This document shows, piece after piece, positions 16,101 through 23,300 of a stretch of DNA of 23,300 nt. Source of the DNA: Symbiodinium natans. Lineage: Eukaryota; Sar; Dinophyceae; Suessiales; Symbiodiniaceae. The stretch spans positions 1-23,300 of the forward strand of contig CAJNDS010001319.1 of assembly GCA_905221605.1 (NCBI GenBank), written 5' to 3'. Both the position numbers and the translations under genes were made by a program. Positions within the stretch are counted from its first letter, which is position 1. The number at the start of each line of letters is the position of its first letter. The notes under the pieces were generated by a model. It had not been told where the DNA came from. It searched no databases and saw only the letters and a program-made list of their open reading frames with translations.

Positions 16101-18350
16101 ATGGTAGAAGGACACAACGGCTTCAACTGCTTTATCGTCCATGGCCTGCAAATGGTCAATCCTCCAGCCATCCGGCCCCGGGCTCTTTAGTGCCAGTTTT
16201 TTGATCCTTGCCTTGACCTCGACAGGGTTCAGCGGCTCCACGCTGGCCGCTTGTTTTTTGGCTGCATCCTCAAGCTCCGTCATGAGCGAGGCCGATTTTG
16301 CCAACGGTTGGCCCGTCGTCCACACTGCCGCCCAGTGGTCTCGGCGAATGTGTGGCCGTTCCAGCATGTCATATTCCATGTAGGGTCTGTGTACCACTTG
16401 TTCTTCTTTTCGCAAGGCATTGTATAATGGTCGCATGCCCTTTTCCATGGCCTTACTGAGCCATTGCTTGTACTGGTGGGCTGTCTCCTCCATATCCGCC
16501 TTTCTCGCGTAGCATTGCTGTTCGTCGATGCGCTTCAGAACAAGCCTAGCGTCCGTACCCCGGCCCAGGATACTCGCAAGCATATCCTCCTGGTTCTGCG
16601 CATCACCCTCGTAATACTCGCCGAGCCTGCGTTGGACCAGACGCGCCACCGGATGTGCATCGCCATGATGTCTGCCTTGTTTGACCCATTGTTGGACCCG
16701 GTTCCAAAAGGCCGCCCTCTTGCCCGTCCAGACAACGTTCTCCGGGTTGTTGACCACCAATTTCTTCCGCACAATCTCCGATTTAACACCCATACCATCG
16801 ATTCGGCCTGTGATCGACCTCTCCACACCGGCACTCAGGTGAGCAAATGTCTCACTGAGCTCATCTTCCATCTTGGGTTCATCCAAGATGTTGATGCTCT
16901 GTGTGTTTTGTACTGGTTCATATTCCACAGTCTCCGTCACCAGTGCTCCCGCCTTCTTCATCTGGGGAACATCAGGGCTACTGCACGGTTGGGCCACCCT
17001 CCAATGCATTGCAGCATGAGGCCGAAAAGGGGTTTCCCAATCCGTTTTCACTTGAAGGATGGGCACCAAGCATTTCGCAACCAGCCCGTAATCGATTTCG
17101 TCCGATCCTTGGGCCGTTGGTTCCCCCACTCCAACAAATGCACCACCAACTTCTGTCGCCAGAGTTGTGCCCCTCATGGTATCCTGGGCTTCATTCCAAT
17201 CACCCAGCACCATATATGGCACTTTGCAGCCCTTGAGAAAGGCTATCAGTCTCGCCAGTACTTGGATATTGTTTGGAGCCTGGAATCCGACCCCGCTCTC
17301 CAAATACAGACTGACGATGATCAAATCCCAGCCTTTATTTCTCATGGCACATGCCAGGAAGCCCGCCGGTCCTGTCCCATACTCAATAAGGTATCGCAGG
17401 TTCCTATGTCGGGGTGCCACCACTGCCAGGCCTCCTTGTACACCCTTAGTTTTTGTACTGCCTGGCATGCCAATGAAGGTGTATCCCATATCTTGGCAAT
17501 GGCTCATGGCTTGCTGGATACCCTCTGTCTTGAGATGGGTTTCCTGCAGCACCACCAGGTCCGGTCCTAGTTCGTGTATCCATGCCGCTATGGGTTTCCT
17601 CCAGCTGGTGATGTTAGCCGAGGTGATTTTGATGCATTCGGCCTTATCATCTTGGCGATACCCACTTGCCACATCTGCCAAGATCCACTTGGCATATTGT
17701 GCGTCCTGCTCCACAAAGGAACGAAGCACTTCGTGGCATGCTCGTTGTTGTAGCGGGTTGAGTTCCTGCTCTTCCAGTTTCTCAATGGCTTCGAGTGCGG
17801 CAGCCTCACTGGAAGCATCATATCTACCCACCACTTGACACAGCATTTGCCACTCCTGCGGTAGATCCTTAGGTGGTGCTCTTGGGTGCGCTTTCCGTTT
17901 CTTGGGCTTTTGCTTCCTTTGGTGACCCTCAGCACTTTGCGAGGCCGACAACCTTGCTACCTCAGCTTTCTGCGAGGCCTTTAGGCTATCCCCTCTTACC
18001 GCAGTTGGGTCTCCCATCTGTGTTTGGCTGCCCTCTGCTTTTTGCGAGGCCGAATTCACCCATTCATCCTCATGGTCCGCACCTCCCAGACCGAAGTATC
18101 TGGGACCTGTGACCGCCCAACTGCTATCCACAGCACGGGCTGACTTTGGACCCCGCGTTACTGGACTCCAGCTCTCTTGGCTGTCTTCCACTGTGCTGTT
18201 TGTATTAGGCACTTGGGTACTACACACAGCTTGACTGCCTTCCCCATGTACCTGTGGCCATACAATGTCCCCGTGACACTGCTTTCGGCCACCGTCAAAA
18301 GAGAAATCAGAGTCTCCCCATTGAGACTCCTCTACTTGTCCTGCTTTCAT
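13137..18350 (-). CDS. Retrotransposon ORF2: endonuclease / reverse transcriptase / RNase H
   Basis: 1737 residues, ending at a TAA. It nicks target DNA and copies the element RNA by target-primed reverse transcription (family knowledge). Residues 1-235 are low-complexity, with three hairpin-encoded A-S-Q-x-A-E peptides. Apurinic-type endonuclease at about 245-450: V-L-Q-E-T-H-L (about 269), G-D-W-N-E (about 382), S-D-E-I-D-Y (about 414), and R-P-H-A-A-M-H where families usually have S-D-H. Reverse transcriptase at about 705-990: S-P-G-P-D-G-W (about 722), F-V-D-L-E-S-F-F-D (about 841), G-V-Q-A-G-C-P (about 898), and W-L-D-D-V (about 934) as the catalytic DD. CCHC-like finger C-x2-C-x8-H-x4-C at about 1266-1283. 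RNase H at about 1348-1490: T-D-A-S-G-G, M-E-R-R, T-M-D-C, N-D-M-A-D. Cys clusters at about 1597-1670 end the protein. Longer than most ORF2 proteins; no internal stop. Confidence 0.93.
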   Translation of the reverse strand: MKAGQVEESQWGDSDFSFDGGRKQCHGDIVWPQVHGEGSQAVCSTQVPNTNSTVEDSQESWSPVTRGPKSARAVDSSWAVTGPRYFGLGGADHEDEWVNSASQKAEGSQTQMGDPTAVRGDSLKASQKAEVARLSASQSAEGHQRKQKPKKRKAHPRAPPKDLPQEWQMLCQVVGRYDASSEAAALEAIEKLEEQELNPLQQRACHEVLRSFVEQDAQYAKWILADVASGYRQDDKAECIKITSANITSWRKPIAAWIHELGPDLVVLQETHLKTEGIQQAMSHCQDMGYTFIGMPGSTKTKGVQGGLAVVAPRHRNLRYLIEYGTGPAGFLACAMRNKGWDLIIVSLYLESGVGFQAPNNIQVLARLIAFLKGCKVPYMVLGDWNEAQDTMRGTTLATEVGGAFVGVGEPTAQGSDEIDYGLVAKCLVPILQVKTDWETPFRPHAAMHWRVAQPCSSPDVPQMKKAGALVTETVEYEPVQNTQSINILDEPKMEDELSETFAHLSAGVERSITGRIDGMGVKSEIVRKKLVVNNPENVVWTGKRAAFWNRVQQWVKQGRHHGDAHPVARLVQRRLGEYYEGDAQNQEDMLASILGRGTDARLVLKRIDEQQCYARKADMEETAHQYKQWLSKAMEKGMRPLYNALRKEEQVVHRPYMEYDMLERPHIRRDHWAAVWTTGQPLAKSASLMTELEDAAKKQAASVEPLNPVEVKARIKKLALKSPGPDGWRIDHLQAMDDKAVEAVVSFYHECEAKAAWPQQMTVSLIAMLPKNLTRERPIALLHILYRTWVRLRWDLVSTWQAGYATAATYDKAVPGSCCLDVAVGRLLRNEVAKTNGVHVVSLFVDLESFFDTIQFQQLIMAATALQYPPLILKMALEVYMGARYLVADGVLSAGIRATNGVQAGCPAAPSLAKVALHPVIEKIQRRRDVANVDCWLDDVSIDIQHKSFKHVADSAIRVYRSLKDGMDANGFTISSKKTGFVASSTQASKHLRELLLPHEPQVYDVMRDLGVDSTGGRKRRLVTSATRAKKARARHSKLSRLGPPPSTKLRVVKAAITSVALWGHPSVGVSPKRMKWLRTVVGKHLGKYKLGSLETILDMGAKKCQDPKRTIHKQHFKVVAKVFRAWIGGGKAHFDLAWKTTWKRLSAAKHHWPLVTGPMAATMAYLLDLKVDASDPGKWKRGSVLNVDWTQPRMGSLAYKWLEGFLEEQKRAAIARQAGGAGAQEGLDWTPHHKLTKLGGLSPGLMEGIKSVWHAGVITESKPGWCRKCQMPATLEHVLKECPYWREQGFKEPKLQEYLRHKYPWECLWTRALLPKPAVWHPKPPEHLLGLRYQGCFAADAKVEAEGLIFATDASGGPGGIDPRVQTSALAVVAMSWTKGVLVEAGRITELVYPWQPVVDMERRALFRLMEHTEDLIDVTMDCKPAVQVLQKTQPPEDDLEWSKVWNDRKRIKATWVPSHKTEEEFLAKMGPGTLWRRAANDMADKVCGAVAAAAYSPAHKRRVKELDNVVRTLSLAYGARAAHILRKRKEEDFPFILDHAHYKEKMEASQKAEGCKKAQGNAKLNKRQRLWQLLKDPERGHQWKKGSEHPRNLTLKCQLCGLYVQQTLTNLEVVLEQYCVNQPEARVREEWGIHPSHNMVNLGIRWVCTKCDRTHAPVSQKCNKSLAGECKSRTSQGKLATQAQTLVNGGSMSNVQFQQPRVQFGGKHAKAKPQASAQQKMSLFVRPRQAEGTQ
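13681..13702 (+). repeat. Mini-hairpin inside ORF2, after RNase H
   Basis: CCCTCAGC-TTTCT-GCGAGGCC has a 5-nt loop and encodes A-S-Q-K-A-E-G between the RNase H domain and the C-terminal Cys clusters, where an added linker would be tolerated. Confidence 0.9.
17926..18054 (+). repeat. Three mini-hairpins in the ORF2 N-terminal region
   Basis: Copies start at 17926 (loop ACTTT), 17960 (loop TTTCT) and 18031 (loop TTTTT, with CCTCT instead of CCTCA). They encode A-S-Q-S-A-E-G, A-S-Q-K-A-E-V and A-S-Q-K-A-E-G in the ORF2 frame. All lie before the endonuclease domain in a low-complexity stretch. Confidence 0.9.
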
Positions 18351-18422
18351 ATTTTGGCTGTTCGGACCAGGAGCTGCCCTGAGGTGTCGGCCCCTCCGCT
18401 CCTGTCCCAGCCTGAGGTTTCA
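18351..18422 (-). other. In-frame TGA and 23-codon open linker between ORF1 and ORF2
   Basis: The ORF1 stop (TGA, 18422-18420) is followed in the same frame by 23 sense codons and then the ORF2 ATG at 18350. Removal of this single stop would leave one frame of 2084 codons. This may be a natural readthrough or reinitiation arrangement, or a recent point mutation. Confidence 0.85.
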
Positions 18423-19391
18423 CTCGCCCTGGGCACGCGCCGGCGAGCGTTCGCGCCCCGTCGGCGTTGCCCTGACTGACACATCTCGAGACATGCGCAT
18501 CGGCCCATATATGCCAAGTTCAACTGGCATGCTCGGCTCTCTTGGTCCCAAGACTCCCGTCCAGTCTGTCTCCACGACTTTGACTGCCATCCTTGTTTTG
18601 AGCGCCTCCGCTTGCTCCTCAGACAGGACGATCCCTTCCTTTTCCAGGTAGTCCGCGACGTCCTTGTATGGCGAGTCCTCTTCATCCTTCACACAGGCTT
18701 GGACCTTCTTCTGTGCTTCCGCTACCTCCAGCTCCGTGGCCTGGATGGCCTGGCTGACTTGCGCAAGCTGCTTCATGGCCTGCTCGAACTCGCTCTTTAT
18801 CTTCTCCGTTTTGTCTTGAAGCCGGACCTTCTTCTCAATGAGCGTTCTCAGCTTGTTTGTCGTCCGTCTGTATGTACCAACATGGCGGCTGAGTTCCTGC
18901 TTTGGCGTCTCGTCCTCAGGCTTGTAGTCCCCCGGCGGGGGTATACCCGCCGCTCTGAGGAGCCTTTGCACTGCGGGCTCGGCTCCTTGCCACACAGTCT
19001 CAATGGCCGCATGGTACTCCTTCTGTGACATGCTTTCTGCCTGCGATCCATTGCCAGGTAATCCCGGGGGCCAAATTGGCCCCGGCTCCATCGTCCGCGG
19101 CTTCCATCCTGCTTCTTCGATGGCCTTCTTTGCCTCCATAGAAAGCGTACCCCACGCCTTCGTGAGGGCTTGGTCGGCCATCCCTTCTTTGTTCTTGGCA
19201 GGTCTTGTCCACCAAGTAGCATCTTCCTTTGGCCATTGCCACTTCTTCCGCTGGCTTGACCATGCTCGCTCACGGTAAGTGGCCTTTTTCCACGCCTTTC
19301 CGCAATGCCAGCAGTACGGGTTGTAGTACAAGTCTTCATTCCAGACCCAACCCACCTCGCAGTGGGCACACACAGTACAATTCTTCCCCAT
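18420..19391 (-). CDS. Retrotransposon ORF1: zinc-ribbon and coiled-coil protein
   Basis: 323 residues from the ATG at 19391. The frame is open further upstream to about 19457, but only with a TTG, so the ATG is preferred. The N-terminus carries C5-x2-C8-x2-C11 and, 16 residues on, C27-W-H-C30, a zinc-ribbon-like arrangement. A Trp- and Lys-rich stretch follows (residues 33-65). A Pro-rich linker lies at about 100-115 and 150-163. A long, charged helical region at about 165-235, rich in K, E, Q and L, looks like a coiled coil. The tail is Ser/Arg-rich. By position and make-up it is the likely RNA-binding ORF1 partner of the LINE, but no classical CCHC knuckle or RRM is visible. It ends at a TGA that lies in the same frame as ORF2. 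Confidence 0.75.
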   Translation of the reverse strand: MGKNCTVCAHCEVGWVWNEDLYYNPYCWHCGKAWKKATYRERAWSSQRKKWQWPKEDATWWTRPAKNKEGMADQALTKAWGTLSMEAKKAIEEAGWKPRTMEPGPIWPPGLPGNGSQAESMSQKEYHAAIETVWQGAEPAVQRLLRAAGIPPPGDYKPEDETPKQELSRHVGTYRRTTNKLRTLIEKKVRLQDKTEKIKSEFEQAMKQLAQVSQAIQATELEVAEAQKKVQACVKDEEDSPYKDVADYLEKEGIVLSEEQAEALKTRMAVKVVETDWTGVLGPREPSMPVELGIYGPMRMSRDVSVRATPTGRERSPARAQGE

Positions 19392-19424
19392 GACTGCTGC
19401 AGCCTGATGCCAGTCCCACCAGCA

Positions 19425-19594
19425 CCTCAGCAATGCGAGGCCGGAAGATCCCCTCAACCGTAGTGAGGCCGAACTTTATGTGTCCTCAGCCGGAGCGAGG
19501 CCGAAACTTGGCCACTCCCTCTGCCGAAGCGAGGCCGAAAACACACCCTCTGCCGAAGCGAGGCCGAAAAGTTCCCTCAGCACTTGGCGAGGCC
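19425..19594 (+). repeat. Mini-hairpin cluster upstream of ORF1
   Basis: Six hairpins start at 19425, 19451, 19484, 19517, 19546 and 19574. The second has inner stem AC/GT. The copies at 19517 and 19546 are identical over 24 bases (loop CGAA, and T replacing the bulged A). The cluster is the diverged equivalent of 1893-2030 and lies between core X and the ORF1 ATG. Confidence 0.88.
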
Positions 19595-19670
19595 GTACTC
19601 AGGCAGCTATGTTGCTGGCAGCCGACTACCAAGCAAACACAGTGGTTGCGGTTTGAGTCCTGTTGGAGCC

Positions 19671-19814
19671 CACCCTTAGGTACAGTCTCCAGGCAACAGC
19701 ACTCCCTACCTGAGCACCCCACCGGGGTTGAGCCGAAACTTGAGCCAGACAGGAACTTTCGTCTGCACGCTGCGAGGCGTAGCCACCCGAAGGGGCTGTG
19801 GGTTCAAGTGAAAC
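19671..19814. repeat. Structured core X, copy 5 (5' side of ORF1)
   Basis: Nearly identical core to copy 4, differing by one C in the run before TTGAGCC. It lies about 280 bp upstream of the ORF1 ATG on the minus strand, where a 5' untranslated region or internal promoter of the element would be expected. That role is inferred from position only. Confidence 0.75.
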
Positions 19815-21340
19815 AAAAGCTTACTAAAACTGTAGGGGTGAAACTGCCGGTAAGTTCCCCCTCTCATTCCTTGTCCTCGGTTTTGACGTACCGCTACCCT
19901 CAACCGAAGTGAGGCCGGAATGTCCGTTTTGACCAAGTCGTTGCCATTGGCTTGAAGACTTTGGCCAAGGCAAATTGCCTGTATGCTTGCACATTCTCTG
20001 TGTTGTCTATTCGGGAGGTGATCCATGCCCTCGTTCGTGGAGGCCGCTATCCCTCAACCGAATGGAGGTCAATTCCTGTAGACCCAGATGCTCGTTCTAC
20101 GAGTCTCATTGCATGTCCTGAGTGCTTCCATCCACACCCCTCAACCGTAGTGAGGCCGGACATGTCTTCAAACCAGGTCATGGCCCGAGGCTTCATGGAC
20201 TCTGGTTACGGTGGCTGCCTCTTGCATGCACAGGGCATACTTCCTGTGGCTTTTGCCGGGAGGTGATCCATGCCCTCCGATTCTCAGAGGCCGCTATCCC
20301 TCTACCAGCGGGGTGGTCAATCCCCATAGACCGTTCCATATTGATTGAGGCCCAATTCTGCACTTTCTCGTCATCTCACCTTGACGGATCCATGCCCTCG
20401 ATTCACACATCTCCAACACGAGCCAAGCAGGAGGAACAGGTGAAGTACCTGCCCAAACATACCCCTTTTTAGGCTGGAGGACGCTAAGCGACCGAAATCG
20501 CCGCTACGCACCGGTGTCCCCACGCCACACACCTTCAACAGGTGGCCGGTACAGGCGCCTGACAGGGGGCCGGGCAAGGTGCCGACTACCAGGTCAAACC
20601 CACCCTGCCTGTGAGGATATTATGTACGAGGCCGCTATCCATTGTGAGACTTGACATTCTCCAACCAGCCGTAGCCATTGTTCCAAAGACAGTCGGCTGG
20701 CTCTCTTGTTTGCCACCAAAACTCCATACTCTCACTTGGGAGTCGATTACCCTCAACCGAAGTGAGGCCCACTCTGCGACCACGGGTTAGCTGCATGCTT
20801 GGTCCTTGTGGGCATTTCGGAAAGCAGTGACAACGAATCCTCCACGGAGTACGTCCCGGCTAATCCAGGGTTCTCAGCAGCTCCGGTGTTCTCGCACTTA
20901 CTAACCGTGCCTTGCTGTTCTCCCCAGAATCGCCCTGGCTTTCTCGCACTTACTTACCAGTCGACGTATTCCTCACCACAAAGTTCACTGCCATTGGGAC
21001 TCGAGGCTTCTCCAGTGCATGCTGGTACCTGCCCTTTGCTGGCCTCCATGCCTGGCCAGTGTCCCTCATCCATATTCTGGAGTTTGCTCTTTATAGCTCA
21101 CATTCCCTCAGACCAAAGTCGAGGCCGAATGTTGCATTGTTTGATTGAGCACTGCTGGGCTGCGGTTGTACCTATCAATTGCTCCGACACACCGGCACCG
21201 CGGAGTCTATGCTTCAAGCTGCTTTACCGCTTTGCGCCCAGTAGCATCAGCCGTCCAAGCTGCATGCAGTGCTACCAGAGTCTCCCAGACTCAATTCCGG
21301 CAGACCAATAAGTGCCCGGCCTGCCCATTCCATCATTCTT

Positions 21341-21499
21341 CCCTCAGCTGATGCGAGGCCGGAACATCATGCACCTTCTTCATCAGCGAGGCGTTTTCGC
21401 AACCCTTCTGTTGTTCCCTCAGCCTTGGCGAGGCCGAACCATCCATTCCCTCAGCCGAGGCGAGGCCGAACCTTTACTCCAGCATAGCGAGGCCGAAAC
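21341..21499 (+). repeat. Mini-hairpin cluster 1 in R5
   Basis: Collinear copy of 920-1078 in the unit on the far side of the retrotransposon, with arms intact. Confidence 0.9.
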
Positions 21500-21704
21500 T
21501 GCCCTTGCATAGCCTCACATGGCATCTCCGCTGGTTTCACGGGTTCTGAAAGCATTGTGCTGCGAGGGTATGTTGATCACCCTCATTCCGGCAAGCTAAG
21601 CCTGCATTCGGGTTTGCCCTCACATGGCCCTTAATGGCGAGGCTGTGCTCGCAATTCAATCCACTTCCACTTGCCTGGTTACTGGCCGGCGACGTTTCAT
21701 CACC

Positions 21705-22315
21705 TCAAAGGCGCATCCATTCCTCATCATCTTCCGACAAGGCCAGCATCCTTCTCGACACATCAGGGCCATACACCATAATCACCAGCCTACCCAGGTA
21801 CCTGATTTCACGTCCGCTGCCATCAATCATCAGGGATGGGTTTGTGGGATCGACATAGAAATCGATGTTCCAAAGCCTCGCATCCTCACAGCATCGGAAA
21901 TCCCGGAGCTGCAGGTGGAGGTTAGCTGCATTCAGGCTTCTTTGGACATTCCAATTCCCACAGCTGCCCAGGCTATGTTGCCTCTCCTGGTGCGACGGAC
22001 AAAGTGGATACGATATGACTGCGACAGTTCCAGGAAAAGCCCTTCACGACGCCCCTGGTGTGACCATGCAAATACACGCAATTGCCGGCATGGTCCGTCG
22101 CTCTCCGTCTGCCTTGCAGCAAGTCTCTTTGGCGTGTGGCACACTGTCCAGGGCACTGTGGACGGCCACTCTGGTCGCCGATAGCCCACGAGCGGAAATC
22201 TGCGGTTGAGACGGGGCCCTGTTCCAACAAAGGAAGTTAAGGCCTCGGAACCCTCTTCGCTCGCACAGGTCTGCTATCTTCTTGCACCTCAGTTCCAGGA
22301 GGTGTTTCCCTCAAC
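21705..22315 (-). pseudogene. Broken copy of the repeat-unit open frame in R5
   Basis: This collinear copy has a 1-bp deletion in the run CAGCTGCCCC (near 21968) and a 5-bp deletion near 22077 (ACACGCAATT where others have ACACAGCACGCAATT). Together they remove the common frame. The penultimate Leu is also changed to Arg. Loss of the frame here, while the surrounding DNA stays nearly identical, argues that this frame is not needed in every unit. Confidence 0.5.
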
Positions 22316-22444
22316 CGTGGTGAGGCCGAACTATGTTGTCCCTCCGAGCGAGGTCGAAGACTTCCACAATCCTCAGCTTAGGCGAGGCCGACAACACCCT
22401 CAGCAGCGAGGTCGAAAGTTCCCTCAGCACTCGGCGAGGCCGTA
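22308..22444 (+). repeat. Mini-hairpin cluster 2 in R5
   Basis: Collinear copy of 1893-2030, one base shorter. The second degenerate copy reads GAGGTCGAA. Confidence 0.9.
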
Positions 22445-22515
22445 CACAGGCAGCTATGTGGCTGGCAGAACTACCGAGCAAACACAGTGGTTTCGGTTTG
22501 AGTCCTGTTGGAGCC

Positions 22516-22662
22516 CACCCTTAGGTACAGCCTCCAGGCCACCGAACAGCTCACTACCTGCGCACCCCACCGGGGTTGAGCCGAGACTTGAGCCAGACAG
22601 GAACTTTCGTCTGCACGCTGCGAGGCGTAGCCACCCGAAGGGGCCGTTGGTCAAGGTGAAAC
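22516..22662. repeat. Structured core X, copy 6 (end of R5)
   Basis: The core ends here in a changed tail (GGGGCCGTTGGTCAAGGTGAAAC, then an A-rich stretch) directly before block B. The last 20 bp differ from all other copies, consistent with a recombination or insertion junction. Confidence 0.7.
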
Positions 22663-22671
22663 TAAACTAAA

Positions 22672-23300
22672 AATTACCTCGCTTGAGGTGTTGCGTTCTC
22701 AGCTAGGCCATCTCTCAGCTGCAACCCTCAGCACTCGCGAGGCCGAACTTTGCCTTCCGCATGCATTGCTGTTGAGGCACTTGTTGTGGCATCAGCCTCC
22801 GTAAGTTTGGCAATCCCCACTCAGCACTGGATGTTCTGTTCGAGGCATATTTCCTCAGCGCATGCGAGGCCGCAAAGTGAAACACGTGAGGTATGAAAAC
22901 TGCTACTCCAGGTTCGTCCACAGCTCCGGCTTTCTCGCACTTACTAACCGTGCCTTGCAGCCTCCCCCAAAGTAGCGTCACCCTGGCTTTCTCGCTCTTA
23001 CTCACCAGTTGACCAATAATGCATCTCACGCGGTTGCTTCATGGTAAAACTGCAGCTCGAGGTCCCGGCGTTCTCGCCCTTACTAACCCGGACCGACACT
23101 GCAGAGAAGCATTGACTGTTGTTCCCTCAGCGGAGGCGAGGCCGAACAACCATTCCGCTGCATCAGCGCAGCCAGGCCCTCAGCTCCTCACTGAGCCAGG
23201 GCTCTCTTTAGACAGAGTTCCCCTGCTGGCAAGCCCTCTATCTCTTTGTGACCCCCGCGGTGCCACGTATAAGCAGCTGCACCGCGTGTCTTAGGACCAC
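22672..23300. repeat. Block B, copy 2 (runs off the window)
   Basis: Nearly identical to 9299-9922. In the second mini-hairpin this copy reads CCTCAGCGCATGCGAGG where copy 1 has CCTCAACGCATGCGAGG, so copy 2 keeps the paired stem and copy 1 has lost it. The last base of the window corresponds to about 9922, so the element continues beyond. Confidence 0.85.

Larger units (their letters stand above)
9299..19446 (-). mobile_element. Non-LTR (LINE-type) retrotransposon, three ORFs
   Basis: Reading leftwards, ORF1 (from 19391), ORF2 (from 18350) and ORF3 (from 12904) form a colinear set with no long terminal repeats, integrase or aspartic protease. ORF2 has the endonuclease, reverse transcriptase and RNase H order of the apurinic-endonuclease LINE clades that keep RNase H. 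The limits are inferred: the right edge is put at the mini-hairpins just upstream of ORF1, and the left edge at the sharp start of block B with its terminal palindrome. A tighter reading is 11077-19594, from the diverged X flank to the diverged hairpin cluster. No target-site duplication or poly-A tail was identified. All domains look uninterrupted except for one TGA between ORF1 and ORF2, so the copy is young. Confidence 0.75.
19447..22671. repeat. 2.85-kb repeat, unit R5 on the far side of the retrotransposon
   Basis: This segment enters the repeat at the phase of R1 position about 1890. It runs through the unit end (20407), restarts at 20408 and ends at 22671 in the phase of R1 position about 2247. 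The first 250 bp (to about 19680) are clearly diverged from R1-R3, while the rest is nearly identical to them. The divergent part may belong to the retrotransposon's own 5' region, not to the satellite. The minus-strand open frame in this unit is broken by two indels. Confidence 0.9.

Noticed and set aside
16464-17570. Plus-strand open frame of 368 codons
   Set aside because: It lies entirely opposite the endonuclease region of ORF2 and has no recognisable motif; it is a shadow frame.
11249-19814. Long terminal repeats of an LTR retrotransposon (X copies 4 and 5 bracket the ORFs)
   Set aside because: X also occurs in every satellite unit. No TG...CA ends, primer-binding site, integrase or protease is seen, and ORF2 has LINE domain order.

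Overview
Kind of organism. This is eukaryotic, repeat-dominated nuclear DNA. It has no bacterial operon structure and no rRNA or tRNA gene that I can see. Nearly everything is either a 2.85-kb tandem repeat or a large non-LTR (LINE-type) retrotransposon on the minus strand. The reverse transcriptase resembles, from memory of the family, the LINE proteins common in dinoflagellate genomes (PGS-type motif upstream of the first catalytic Asp; F-V-D-L-E-S-F-F-D around it). An 11-base match to the dinoflagellate spliced leader recurs in every repeat unit. I therefore favour a dinoflagellate, as inference; another alveolate or protist is possible. Layout. 1-9298: three tandem units of about 2.85 kb (start phases 1, 2837, 5698) and a truncated fourth (8558-9298). 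9299-9922: block B, with a sharp left edge marked by a short perfect palindrome. 9923-11076: sequence seen once, no recognised gene. 11077-19446: the retrotransposon core, read right to left: ORF1 (zinc-ribbon plus coiled coil), one in-frame TGA, ORF2 (apurinic-type endonuclease, reverse transcriptase, CCHC-like finger, RNase H, C-terminal Cys clusters), then ORF3, which appears to carry a divergent protein-kinase-like fold. 19447-22671: another, rearranged 2.85-kb unit. 22672-23300: a second copy of block B joined to a different phase of the repeat. How the parts relate. ORF1 and ORF2 look like the RNA-binding and enzymatic halves of one retrotransposon; ORF3 is its unexplained passenger. A roughly 150-bp structured core (X) lies on both sides of the ORFs and inside every full repeat unit, so the element and the satellite share ancestry or control sequence. 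The most striking signal is a dense family of tiny hairpins, CCTCA-stem-loop-stem'-GAGGCCGAA. The outer arms are constant and the inner stem varies by Watson-Crick covariation (GC/GC, AC/GT, GAC/GTC, GACA/TGTC, GGC/GCC, GCGGTG/CACCGC). All complete copies seen lie in one orientation. Inside ORF2 and ORF3 six copies are read in frame as the peptide A-S-x-x-A-E-[GV], each with a loop of exactly 5 nt, while non-coding copies vary in loop length.
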